NCBI GenBank assembly: GCA_028290765.1
Contig: JAQGJF010000378.1
Location: 1 to 14,334, forward strand
Direction of reading: 5' to 3'
DNA length: 14,334 nt
From: Tardiphaga sp.
Lineage (GTDB): Bacteria > Pseudomonadota > Alphaproteobacteria > Rhizobiales > Xanthobacteraceae
Made by a program: the position numbers and the translations under genes. Positions 1 through 6,771 of this stretch are shown here, piece after piece. Position 1 is the first letter of the stretch, and each line of letters begins with the position of its first letter. The notes beneath the pieces are model-generated. The model had not been told where the DNA came from and did no database searches. It worked only from the letters and a program-made list of their open reading frames with translations.

Positions 1-150
1 GATCTTCAGCAGCGTCGACTTGCCGGAGCCGTTGCGGCCGATCAGGCAGACGCGCTCCTCGGCGGATACCGACAGCTCCACGCCCGACAGCAGCGGTGTG
101 CCGCCGAAGGTAAGCTCAATGTCTTTCAACTGGATCAGCGGAGGCGCCAT
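1..150 (-). CDS. uup: ABC-F family ATPase, Uup-like (N-terminal fragment, cut by window edge)
   Basis: Only the first 50 codons are in the window; the gene continues beyond base 1. The fragment opens an ABC ATPase domain. It has the usual early beta strands (a stretch reading IQLKDIELTF at residues 6-15) and a perfect Walker A motif, GRNGSGKST, at residues 38-46. The very short N-terminus and the wording around 'ERVCLIGRNGSGKST' resemble Uup of the ABC-F family. ABC-F proteins are soluble duplicated ATPases without membrane domains that act on ribosomes or nucleic acids rather than in transport. The ATG (148-150) lies 2 bases after the stop of the yaiI-like gene on the same strand, so the two are probably co-transcribed. 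The second ATPase domain and the linker that would confirm ABC-F membership are outside the window, so another ABC ATPase remains possible. Confidence 0.75.
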   Translation of the reverse strand, partial: MAPPLIQLKDIELTFGGTPLLSGVELSVSAEERVCLIGRNGSGKSTLLKI

Positions 151-152
151 GG

Positions 153-644
153 TTACTTCTGTTCTCTATCTTGTTCCTGGCCGCGCTGGATACGGCGGAT
201 GGTCTGGTCGAGCGCCGACAGGAACGCCGAACGGTCGCGCGGCGCGAACGATTTGGGGCCGCCGGTGACTTCGCCTGATGACCGCAGGTCGGTCATCAAA
301 TTGCGAATCGCCAGCGTCATCCCGATCGATTGTTCCGTGAACGGTTTTCCGTTCGGTGCGATCACCTCGGCGCCCGCCTTCACGCAGCGGCTCGCCAGCG
401 GGATATCGGAGGTGACGACGATATCGCCTTTTCCGGCGCGTTCCGCAATCCAGTCGTCGGCGGCATCCATGCCGGAACCGGCCGCGATCCGCTCGATCAT
501 GGGATCCTGCGGGACCCGGATGAAATTGCCGGCCACCACGCTGACGGGAAGGCCGTGGCGGGTGGCGACCCGGTAGATTTCGTCTTTGACCGGGCAGGCG
601 TCGGCGTCGACATAGATGCGGGTGTTACTCAACTGTGCGTTCAT
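153..644 (-). CDS. YaiI/YqxD family protein (UPF0178, DUF188)
   Basis: This 163-residue protein has the family's usual length and hallmark segments: [10 protein letters not shown] at residues 11-20, DAADDWIAE at 60-68, TSDIPLAS at 78-85 and a C-terminal [13 protein letters not shown] segment at about 129-141. UPF0178 proteins are small cytosolic proteins with a PIN-like fold rich in conserved acidic residues. Their biochemical role is not established, although a nuclease-like metal site has been suggested from the fold. The start at 644 gives a normal N-terminus, but no clear Shine-Dalgarno sequence precedes it. It is transcribed away from the MaoC-like gene across an AT-rich spacer and ends 2 bases before the Uup-like ATPase. 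Family assignment is firm; function is unknown. Confidence 0.9.
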   Translation of the reverse strand: MNAQLSNTRIYVDADACPVKDEIYRVATRHGLPVSVVAGNFIRVPQDPMIERIAAGSGMDAADDWIAERAGKGDIVVTSDIPLASRCVKAGAEVIAPNGKPFTEQSIGMTLAIRNLMTDLRSSGEVTGGPKSFAPRDRSAFLSALDQTIRRIQRGQEQDREQK

Positions 645-743
645 TCGGCTGGAATTCGCGGATTTGTCTTGTGCTGGCCGTGATGTAGCATAACATCTCG
701 TTATATAAAAAACATAAGTTATTTCAGTATTTTACGAGGAATT
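645..743. promoter_or_regulatory. AT-rich divergent promoter region with a palindromic operator candidate
   Basis: This 99-base spacer separates the minus-strand yaiI-like gene from the plus-strand MaoC-like gene. Its middle part (about 683-735) is strikingly AT-rich in a GC-rich window. It contains a perfect palindrome ATAAC-N5-GTTAT at 690-704 and a further GTTAT at 718-722. A plausible plus-strand sigma70-type promoter is TTGTGC (669-674), 16 bases, then TAACAT (691-696), whose -10 box would overlap the palindrome. That arrangement would suit a repressor site. The promoter boxes are weak matches and no regulator is identified. Confidence 0.45.
736..740 (+). promoter_or_regulatory. Ribosome binding site of the MaoC-like gene (decides start)
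   Basis: GAGGA precedes two tandem ATG codons at 744 and 747. The spacing is 3 bases to the first ATG and 6 to the second, so the second ATG (747) is the better start. Confidence 0.6.
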
Positions 744-746
744 ATG

Positions 747-1544
747 ATGAAATTGCTCGAACCGTATTGGGTGGAATCCTACAACACCGCCAAGGCGTCC
801 GAGAACAAGATGCATGACGACACGGTGGCGCGGAAGTTCGGCTTCAGCGGCGGCCTGGTGCCGGGAGTCGACGTCATGGCCTATATGATGCACCTGCCGG
901 TCCGGCAATGGGGTCGGGCCTTCCTGGAGCGTGGGCTGATCGAGGCGCGCTTCGTCAAGCCGGTCTATGACGGCGAGACCGCCGAGGTGACGGCCGACGA
1001 GGCGGACGGCACCCTGGTCATTCATGTGGAAAGCCGCGGCCAAACCTGCGCCACGGGGACCGCGTCGCTGCCGGCCGCCGCGCCGTCGGCCGAGATCGGG
1101 AACTTCCCGCCCGCCGTACCGGTGGCGTCCCGGATGCCGATTACGCCCACATCCTGTGAGCTCGGCAAGTGGCTCGGCACTCAGCCGCGATCCTGGGCCG
1201 ATGAAGCCGCGGCGGAATATCTCGCCGACGTGCGCGAGCGCGATCCGATCTATGGCCGCCAGACACTGCTTCATCCCGGCATATTGCAGCGGATCATGAA
1301 CAAGGTGCTGGTCGACAACGCCATCCTCGGGCCCTGGATTCATGTCGGCAGCCGGATGCAGCTCCTGAGCGCGGCGGCGATCGGCGACGAGTTGGCGGCC
1401 CGCGCACGGGTCACCGGCAATTACGAAAAGAAGGGCCACCGCTTCGTCGAACTGGACGCGCTCGTCGTCGCCAATGGCCGTACGGCGCTGGCGCATTGCC
1501 AGCACATCGTGATCTACCAGCCGCGCGAACAGGCGGTGGCGTGA
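747..1544 (+). CDS. MaoC-like double hotdog domain protein (putative acyl dehydratase family)
   Basis: The protein has 265 residues from the ATG at 747, or 266 from the adjacent ATG at 744; the Shine-Dalgarno spacing favours 747. The N-terminal half carries a segment around residues 22-41 (MHDDTVARKFGFSGGLVPGV) that aligns with the MaoC/R-hydratase signature H-x-D...A...F...I-x-H-G. The C-terminal part (about 195-258) ends in strands typical of a second hotdog fold, reading KKGHRFVELDALVVANGR. The catalytic His of R-specific enoyl-CoA hydratases is replaced by Pro in the LVPGV stretch, while an Asp is kept. Hydratase activity is therefore doubtful, and acyl-CoA binding or another thioester function is possible. 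Its GTGA overlap with the next gene suggests translational coupling. The fold call is fairly sure; substrate and reaction are unknown. Confidence 0.7.
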   Translation: MKLLEPYWVESYNTAKASENKMHDDTVARKFGFSGGLVPGVDVMAYMMHLPVRQWGRAFLERGLIEARFVKPVYDGETAEVTADEADGTLVIHVESRGQTCATGTASLPAAAPSAEIGNFPPAVPVASRMPITPTSCELGKWLGTQPRSWADEAAAEYLADVRERDPIYGRQTLLHPGILQRIMNKVLVDNAILGPWIHVGSRMQLLSAAAIGDELAARARVTGNYEKKGHRFVELDALVVANGRTALAHCQHIVIYQPREQAVA

Positions 1545-1999
1545 AAGGGTGGGGCGTCGTGCAGCAGGCAGCCGACTTGGAATACGCCAGAATGAAAGCG
1601 TTTCTTGCATTCTACACAGACCGCTATCTCCTAAATCTTGCAACCCTGCCGCCGGAAAAGTGGCCGATAGCCTGCCTTGAAGTGTTGGAGAAAAAGGGCA
1701 TGAAAACGGCCCTCAATGGGCTGCGCCAGGCCATCAATGATTGCGTGGAGGCGTCGTTCCATTTCGATCACGTCGAGGTCGAGAAGCTGGATTCCGAACT
1801 TCGGACGCGCGGCATCATCACGCTCTCCGAATTGCGGAGGCGGTATTCGAAAGGCTACGCAAGGATCAAGAAGCGAAGCAAGATCAAGAATGAAACCGAA
1901 TACTATCTCATACGCAATGTGCTTGAAGATCCGACTGAAAAGACTCACGAAGAGCGCGAACTGCTAGAAAAAATGATTTCCGATTATGAAGGCGCCTAG
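1541..1999 (+). CDS. Hypothetical protein, translationally coupled to the MaoC-like gene
   Basis: I do not recognise this protein. The frame is open from 1496, but the most natural start is GTG at 1541, which overlaps the upstream stop as GTGA and gives 152 residues. GTG 1559 or ATG 1592 (135 residues, beginning MKAFLAFYTD) are alternatives, and GGGTGGGG at 1547-1554 could serve the 1559 start. The product is soluble, predicted mostly helical, and rich in Lys, Arg and Glu. A basic stretch (RRRYSKGYARIKKRSKIK) is followed by an acidic C-terminus. No signal peptide, membrane segment or known catalytic motif is visible. Codons such as AAA, GAA, AGA and TAT are more frequent than in neighbouring genes and the sequence is more AT-rich, which hints at a transferred or lineage-specific gene. 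It ends 22 bases before a palindromic repeat. Confidence 0.65.
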   Translation: MKGWGVVQQAADLEYARMKAFLAFYTDRYLLNLATLPPEKWPIACLEVLEKKGMKTALNGLRQAINDCVEASFHFDHVEVEKLDSELRTRGIITLSELRRRYSKGYARIKKRSKIKNETEYYLIRNVLEDPTEKTHEERELLEKMISDYEGA

Positions 2000-2021
2000 C
2001 TGTGCATGATGCCTCCAAGTT

Positions 2022-2113
2022 CGTCATGGCCGGGCTATTGTCCCGGCCATCCACGTCTTTACGGCATCTCATGAAGAAAGACGTGGATGGCCGGAATAAA
2101 TCCGGCCATGACG
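2022..2113. repeat. Long palindromic intergenic repeat (CGTCATGGCCGGG type)
   Basis: The left arm at 2022-2060 starts CGTCATGGCCGGGC and ends CCACGTCTTT. The right arm at 2077-2113 begins AAAGACGTGGATGGCCGG and ends CCGGCCATGACG. The arms are near-perfect reverse complements around a loop of about 16 bases. Each arm also contains its own small hairpin (ATGGCCGG...CCGGCCAT in the left), so a cloverleaf-like fold is possible. This matches a repeat type I recognise as abundant in Bradyrhizobium intergenic regions. It lies between convergent genes and could act as a two-way terminator. Confidence 0.85.
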
Positions 2114-2164
2114 TTGAGAGGTTGAGCCGACGCTCGAACTCATGAAACGTCCCAGACAGCTCTC

Positions 2165-4540
2165 TCACGCCACCTTGGCTTTCTTCGCGTCCTGGATCGC
2201 GCGCCAGACCCGCTCGGGGGTCAGCGGCATGTCGATGTGGGTGACGCCGTATTCGCCGAGCGCGTCGATCACGGCATTGACGACGGTCGAGAGGCTGCCG
2301 GCGCAGCCGGCTTCGCCGCAGCCCTTGGTGCCGAGCGGGTTGGATTTGGCCGGCGAGGGATGGTCGCCGACCGTCATCGAAGGAATGTCGCCGGCGCGCG
2401 GCATCGCATAGTCCATGAACGAGCCGGTGATCGGCTGGCCGCTGGAATCGTAGCTGACTTCCTCCATCAGCGCCTGGCCGATGCCTTGGGCGACGCCGCC
2501 ATGCAACTGTCCGGCGACGATCATCGGATTGACCACGGTGCCGAAATCATTGACGCCGGTGTAGCCGACGATGCGCACCGCGCCGGTGTCGGGATCAATC
2601 TCGACTTCGGCGACATGGCAGCCGTTGGGGAAGGTCGAGGGCACTTCCTTGGAAGTGTGGTCGACGTCGAGCGACGACGGCACGCCCTCGGGCATCTTGC
2701 CTTCGCGCATCCGTTTCGCCAGTTCGATGATGTCGATTGAGCGGTCGGTGCCGGCGATCGTAAAACGGCCATTGCCGAATTCGATGTCGCCTTCGGCGGC
2801 TTCCATCAGATGCGCGGCGGCGGTCTTGCCCTTGGCGATGACCAGCGCGGAGGATTCGACGATGGCCTGGCCGGTGGCGGTGATCGAGCGCGAACCGCCG
2901 GTGCCGTTGCCGGTGTGCACGATGTCGCTGTCGTTCTGTTCCAGTCTCACTCTGTCGAAGGGGACGCCGAGTTGCGCCGACAGCACCTGGGCGAACGGCG
3001 TGGCGTGGCCCTGGCCGTAGTCGAGCGTGCCGGTGACCAGTTTTACCGAACCGTCCGCCTCGAACAGGATCTTGCCAAGTTCGACGCCGGGAGGCGCCGT
3101 CACTTCGAGATAGGAGCCGACCGCGATGCCGCGGAGCTTGCCGCTCTTGCGGCTCTGCTTCTTACGTTTGGCGAAGCCGGCGTGATCGGACAGTTCCAGC
3201 GCCTTGCTGAAGACGCCCTGGAAATCCCCGCTGTCATAGGTGACGCCGGAGGAGGCCGCGAACGGCATCTGCGACGATTTGATGAAATTGCGCTTGCGCA
3301 TCGTCAGCCGGTCGATGCCCATCTGGTCGGCCGCGGCGTCGATCAGCCGCTCCATGAAGTAATTGGCCTCGGGGCGTCCGGCGCCGCGATAGGCGCCCAT
3401 CAGCGTGGTGTTGGTGACCACGCATTTGATGTCCACGGTCAGCGCCGGGGTGCGATACACGCTCGCCAGATTCTTGCCGGTGTTCAGCGACAGCGGGCTT
3501 GGCGAGACGCCGGTGATATAGGCGCCGAGGTTGCCGTAACCCGAGAGGCGAACCGCGAGGAACTTGCCCTCGCTGTCCAGCGCCAGTTCGGCGTGGATCT
3601 GCTGCGCGCGTCCGTGGCTGTCGGACAGGAAGCTCGTGGAGCGCTCGTCGGTCCACTTGACTGGTTTACCCAGCGTCTTGGCCGCGTGCAGGATGCACAT
3701 GTATTCCGGATAGTTGATGTTCTTCATGCCGAACGACCCGCCGACATTGGCGGTCAGCACGCGGACCTTGTCGTTGGGCACCTTCAAATTCTTGGCGAGG
3801 TTGGCGCGGTTGCCGGCGACGCCTTGGGTCGGCACCTGAATGGTGTAGCGCTCGCTCGCTTTGTCATAGGAGGCGAGCGCGGCACGCGGCTCCATCGGCA
3901 CCACCGCGACGCGGGTGTTGACGATGTCGAGCTTGGTAACGTGAGCGGCGCCGGCGAAGGCGGCATCGACCGCGGCGGTGTCGCCATAGTGATAGTCGAG
4001 CGCGACGTTGTTGGGGATGTGCTCGTAAAGCTGCGGCGCGCCGGGTTTCGCGGCGTCCTCCGCGCTGGTCACCGCAGGCAATGCCTCGATATCGACCACC
4101 ACCGCTTCGCCGGCGTCGCGCGCTTGTGCGACGGTTTCGGCGATCACGAAGGCGACGGGATCGCCGACATAGCGGACCTTGTCGGTCATCAGCGGCGTGC
4201 GGTTGGTCTGCAGCAGCGCCGAGCCGTCGCGGCTCTTCAGCGGCAGGCCGCAGGTGAACGGGCCATGGCCGGCAGCCGCCATATCCGCGCCGGTCCAGAC
4301 GCCGAGCACGCCGGGCATCGCCTTGGCGGCCGACGTGTCGATGCTGCGGATCAGGCCATGGGCGTGGCTAGAGCGCACGATCCAGGCATAGGCCTGTCCC
4401 GGCAAGTTGAAATCGTCGGTGTATTTGCCCTTGCCGCGGACCAGCGTGTCGTCTTCCTTGCGGCGGACCGGCTGTCCGACACCGTATTTTTGCAGTGCAA
4501 TAGCGTTTTCCTGGGAAGCAATGGACGTGTGGTCGAGCAT
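2165..4540 (-). CDS. Xanthine dehydrogenase family molybdopterin-binding subunit (CoxL form II type aldehyde oxidase)
   Basis: This 791-residue protein has the full length of the large molybdenum hydroxylase subunit. The N-terminus (VGQPVRRKEDDTLVRGKGKYTDD) opens the aldehyde oxidase/xanthine dehydrogenase a/b hammerhead domain. The molybdopterin-binding part shows GGSFGMK, AYRGAGR at about 383-389, DYGQGHATPFAQ and GTGGSRS. The GCGEAG motif carries the catalytic Glu743. AYRGAGR, rather than AYxCSFR, marks it as a form II CoxL-like protein, so a true aerobic CO dehydrogenase is unlikely. Aldehydes or N-heterocycles are more plausible substrates. The partners of such enzymes are a 2Fe-2S subunit and an FAD subunit; neither is next to it here. 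AGGA (4549-4552, complement) stands 8 bases before the ATG. Family is firm; substrate is unknown. Confidence 0.9.
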   Translation of the reverse strand: MLDHTSIASQENAIALQKYGVGQPVRRKEDDTLVRGKGKYTDDFNLPGQAYAWIVRSSHAHGLIRSIDTSAAKAMPGVLGVWTGADMAAAGHGPFTCGLPLKSRDGSALLQTNRTPLMTDKVRYVGDPVAFVIAETVAQARDAGEAVVVDIEALPAVTSAEDAAKPGAPQLYEHIPNNVALDYHYGDTAAVDAAFAGAAHVTKLDIVNTRVAVVPMEPRAALASYDKASERYTIQVPTQGVAGNRANLAKNLKVPNDKVRVLTANVGGSFGMKNINYPEYMCILHAAKTLGKPVKWTDERSTSFLSDSHGRAQQIHAELALDSEGKFLAVRLSGYGNLGAYITGVSPSPLSLNTGKNLASVYRTPALTVDIKCVVTNTTLMGAYRGAGRPEANYFMERLIDAAADQMGIDRLTMRKRNFIKSSQMPFAASSGVTYDSGDFQGVFSKALELSDHAGFAKRKKQSRKSGKLRGIAVGSYLEVTAPPGVELGKILFEADGSVKLVTGTLDYGQGHATPFAQVLSAQLGVPFDRVRLEQNDSDIVHTGNGTGGSRSITATGQAIVESSALVIAKGKTAAAHLMEAAEGDIEFGNGRFTIAGTDRSIDIIELAKRMREGKMPEGVPSSLDVDHTSKEVPSTFPNGCHVAEVEIDPDTGAVRIVGYTGVNDFGTVVNPMIVAGQLHGGVAQGIGQALMEEVSYDSSGQPITGSFMDYAMPRAGDIPSMTVGDHPSPAKSNPLGTKGCGEAGCAGSLSTVVNAVIDALGEYGVTHIDMPLTPERVWRAIQDAKKAKVA

Positions 4541-4649
4541 TGAGAAAGTCCTAAAATGGCGGATATTTGCGCGATTTTGCCGCTAACGCCTCAGATAACG
4601 CAGCGACGGGGCAACGACAACGCCTGATTGGGCATGCCGCCATCGCCTG

Positions 4650-4677
4650 TTGCGCTACCCGCCGGCGCTGCTAAACT
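4650..4677 (+). promoter_or_regulatory. Candidate sigma70-type promoter of ppx
   Basis: TTGCGC (4650-4655), a 16-base spacer and TAAACT (4672-4677) lie in the spacer between the divergent molybdenum hydroxylase and ppx genes, which would give a leader of about 50 bases. A small hairpin, CGGCCG-GCAA-CGGCCG (4702-4717), sits just before the GGAAAG (4719-4724) that probably serves as ribosome binding site. The boxes are weak matches, so this is a suggestion only. Confidence 0.3.
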
Positions 4678-4733
4678 TTCCGTGAACAGATATTTCCTCG
4701 TCGGCCGGCAACGGCCGCGGAAAGACAGATTGT

Positions 4734-5828
4734 ATGAACGAGGACACGCGGCTTCGCGATGGCCATGGGCCACGCGAATCCGACGGCCAGATGCCGCGCC
4801 CTGACCCGTCGGGACAGGCTGTGGCGGGAAACATCGTGCCGGGGACGGCCACTTCGCCGGCTGCCGGTGTCTATGCCGCGCTCGATCTCGGTACCAACAA
4901 TTGCCGGTTGCTGATCGCCTGTCCGACCGGCGACGGCTTTCGCGTGATCGATTCGTTTTCACGGATTATCCGGCTCGGCGAGGGCATCTCCGCCACCGGC
5001 CGGATCAGCGATGCCGCGATCGGGCGCGCCATTGCCGCGCTCAGCATCTGCCGGGACAAGATGCACTCGAAGAATGCGCAGCGGTTGCGGCTGATCGCGA
5101 CCGAAGCCTGCCGCGCCGCGTCGAATGCCGACAGTTTTCGCGACCAGGTGGCCAGCGAGACCGGCATCAGCCTGGAAGTGATCGACCGCGAAACCGAAGC
5201 GGCGCTTGCCGTGATCGGCTGCTCGCCGCTGCTCGATCCGCTTGGCCGGGGAGCCATTCTGTTCGACATCGGCGGCGGGTCGAGCGAGTTGGTGCGGATC
5301 GAACGCGATCCGGACCAGCAAAACGCCGTGCCGCGTATCAAGGCGTGGATGTCGATACCGCTCGGCGTCGTTACTTTGGCCGAGCATTTCGGCGGCAAGA
5401 ACGTCACCGCCGAATCCTATGCGCTGATGGTGGAAGAGGTGGCTAGGCACATTGCGCCATTTGCCGGGGAACATGACGGCGATCTCGCCGGCTTCCATCT
5501 GCTTGGCACCTCGGGAACCGTGACCACGCTGGCCGGCGTCCATCTCAATCTGGCGCGCTACGATCGCCGCCGCATCGATGGCATCTGGATGAACAATGCC
5601 GAACTGACGGCCACCATCGCCCGGCTGCTCGGCATGAGCTATCAGGAGCGCGCCAATAACCATTGCATCGGGGTCGAGCGTGCCGATCTGGTGCTGGCGG
5701 GATGTGCCATTCTGGACGCCATCCGCCAGGCATTTCCGCTGCCGCGGCTGCGGGTCGCCGATCGTGGGCTGCGCGAGGGCATGCTGGTCGAAATGATGCG
5801 TCAGGACGGCGCTCTCGGCGTATCCTGA
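4734..5828 (+). CDS. ppx: Ppx/GppA family exopolyphosphatase / guanosine pentaphosphate phosphohydrolase
   Basis: This 364-residue cytosolic enzyme belongs to the sugar kinase/actin-like ASKHA fold. Visible family motifs are the phosphate-1 loop [10 protein letters not shown] at 51-60, the ATEACR segment at about 123-128, the phosphate-2 loop DIGGGSSE at 178-185, and [12 protein letters not shown] further on. These enzymes hydrolyse polyphosphate and/or the 5'-phosphate of pppGpp; the sequence alone does not say which. It lacks the C-terminal HD-like domain of the longer E. coli PPX (about 510 residues), so it is the short type common in alphaproteobacteria. The first 45 or so residues are a Pro/Gly-rich, probably disordered tail. 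Met20 is a possible alternative start, but GGAAAG 9 bases upstream supports 4734. rlmE follows on the same strand 163 bases later. Confidence 0.9.
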   Translation: MNEDTRLRDGHGPRESDGQMPRPDPSGQAVAGNIVPGTATSPAAGVYAALDLGTNNCRLLIACPTGDGFRVIDSFSRIIRLGEGISATGRISDAAIGRAIAALSICRDKMHSKNAQRLRLIATEACRAASNADSFRDQVASETGISLEVIDRETEAALAVIGCSPLLDPLGRGAILFDIGGGSSELVRIERDPDQQNAVPRIKAWMSIPLGVVTLAEHFGGKNVTAESYALMVEEVARHIAPFAGEHDGDLAGFHLLGTSGTVTTLAGVHLNLARYDRRRIDGIWMNNAELTATIARLLGMSYQERANNHCIGVERADLVLAGCAILDAIRQAFPLPRLRVADRGLREGMLVEMMRQDGALGVS

Positions 5829-5866
5829 TGCACGGATCGGGCGGGGATGTGCTAGGCACTCCCTGT

Positions 5867-5902
5867 TAGAGCCCGTTTCGATAGAGTCGAAACGAGGCTC
5901 TA
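5867..5902. repeat. Hairpin after ppx (possible terminator)
   Basis: TAGAGCCCGTTTCGA (5867-5881) pairs with TCGAAACGAGGCTCTA (5887-5902) around a 5-base loop, with one bulge. It lies 38 bases after the ppx stop. There is no proper T-tract directly behind it (ATTCGTTATTTTG follows), so a strong intrinsic terminator is uncertain. It abuts the next repeat and may be part of the same mobile palindromic unit. Confidence 0.7.
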
Positions 5903-5966
5903 GATTCGTTATTTTGACGCGTTTTCTTAACGCGAACCGGGTCCACTTCGCTCGAAAACGCTCTAG
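5900..5966. repeat. Rhizobiales-type intergenic repeat (GACGCGTTTTCTTAACGCGAACC)
   Basis: The segment holds GCGTTTTC (5919-5926) and its inverted copy GAAAACGC (5954-5961), with a core ACGCGAACCGGGTCCACTTC between them. A CTCTAG box is present at each end. I recognise this as a very common intergenic repeat in Bradyrhizobium and relatives. It ends about 25 bases before the rlmE start, so it lies in the ppx-rlmE leader. Confidence 0.75.
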
Positions 5967-5991
5967 TTTCCTGAAGGCAAGCACGATCGAC

Positions 5992-6684
5992 ATGGCAAAA
6001 GATACCACCGGGCGGCTGCGCGTCACCGTCAAGAGCGCTGGCAGGATGAAGCTGTCCTCGAAGCTCTGGCTGGAGCGGCAGCTCAACGATCCCTATGTGG
6101 CGCAGGCCAAGCGCGACGGATTGCGCTCGCGGGCGGCCTACAAGCTGATCGAGATCGACGACAAATACCATTTTCTCAAGCGCGGCATTTCGGTGGTCGA
6201 TCTCGGCGCGGCGCCGGGCGGCTGGAGCCAGATCGCCGCCAAGCGGGTCGGTGCCGCCGACGGCAAGGGCAAGGTGGTCGCGATCGATCTTCTGGAAATG
6301 CCGGAGATCGTCGGCGTCGAATTCGCCCAGCTGGATTTTCTCGCCGACGACGCGCCCGACAAATTGCGGGCGATGATGGGGGGCGGCGCCGACGTCGTGC
6401 TCTCCGACATGGCGGCCAACACCACCGGCCATCGCAAGACCGACCAGTTGCGGATTCTTGGTCTCGTCGAAAGCGCCGCCGCTTTTGCCGCCGAAGTGCT
6501 TAATCCCGGCGGCACCTTCGTTGCCAAGGTGTTTCAAAGCGGCGCCGATGCGTCCCTGATGACGCAATTGAAGCGCGACTTCGCCACCGTGAAACACGTC
6601 AAGCCGGCCTCGAGCCGGAAGGATTCATCCGAGCGTTATGTGCTGGCGATGGGGTTTCGCGGCACGCAGGTGAACGCTTCGTAG
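5992..6684 (+). CDS. rlmE: 23S rRNA (uridine-2'-O)-methyltransferase RlmE (FtsJ/RrmJ)
   Basis: From the ATG at 5992 the protein has 230 residues. It shows the SAM-binding motif [11 protein letters not shown] (70-80) and the complete K-D-K-E catalytic tetrad of RrmJ: Lys51 in RAAYKL, Asp139 in LSDMAAN, Lys179 in VAKVFQ and Glu214 in SSERYVL. The spacings nearly match E. coli RrmJ. The enzyme methylates the 2'-OH of U2552 (E. coli numbering) in the A-loop of 23S rRNA late in 50S assembly. The frame is open from a TTG at 5914, but those extra 26 codons lie within a repeat and resemble nothing in the family, so 5992 is preferred. GAAGG at 5973-5977 is rather far upstream (14 bases). The TAG stop lies inside the next palindromic repeat, so the last residues are probably repeat-influenced. 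Confidence 0.93.
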   Translation: MAKDTTGRLRVTVKSAGRMKLSSKLWLERQLNDPYVAQAKRDGLRSRAAYKLIEIDDKYHFLKRGISVVDLGAAPGGWSQIAAKRVGAADGKGKVVAIDLLEMPEIVGVEFAQLDFLADDAPDKLRAMMGGGADVVLSDMAANTTGHRKTDQLRILGLVESAAAFAAEVLNPGGTFVAKVFQSGADASLMTQLKRDFATVKHVKPASSRKDSSERYVLAMGFRGTQVNAS

Positions 6685-6762
6685 GATGGGTTGAGCGAAG
6701 CGAAACCCATCAATTGCACGGCAAGCGGCATGATGGGTTTCGCTGCGCTCAACCCATCCTAC
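6681..6762. repeat. Inverted repeat GTAGGATGGGTTGAGCGAAG type overlapping the rlmE stop
   Basis: GTAGGATGGGTTGAGC...CGAAACCCATC (6681-6711) is repeated in inverse orientation at 6732-6762, ending CAACCCATCCTAC, with a 20-base centre. The match is near perfect. This is a REP-like intergenic element known from many proteobacteria, including Bradyrhizobium. It supplies the TAG stop of rlmE (6682-6684) and sits between the convergent rlmE and DUF2336 genes, where it may also terminate transcription from both sides. Confidence 0.88.
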
Positions 6763-6771
6763 AAGAACATC

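Noticed and set aside
732..1643. 303-codon open frame on the minus strand
   Set aside because: Antisense to the MaoC-like gene; Arg/His-rich composition, and it would cover the divergent promoter.
2022..2113. Possible CRISPR or transposon end
   Set aside because: Only one inverted pair, no regularly spaced direct repeats and no transposase; it fits a palindromic intergenic element.
2810..4543. 577-codon open frame on the plus strand
   Set aside because: It is the antisense shadow of the molybdenum hydroxylase gene. Its translation is low-complexity, Arg/Gly/His/Asp-rich and lacks any domain.
5914..5991. Upstream TTG extension of rlmE
   Set aside because: The 26 extra codons fall largely in an intergenic repeat and are absent from the usual RlmE N-terminus.
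4959..6086. 375-codon open frame on the minus strand
   Set aside because: It runs antisense across ppx, a repeat and the start of rlmE; no family motif.
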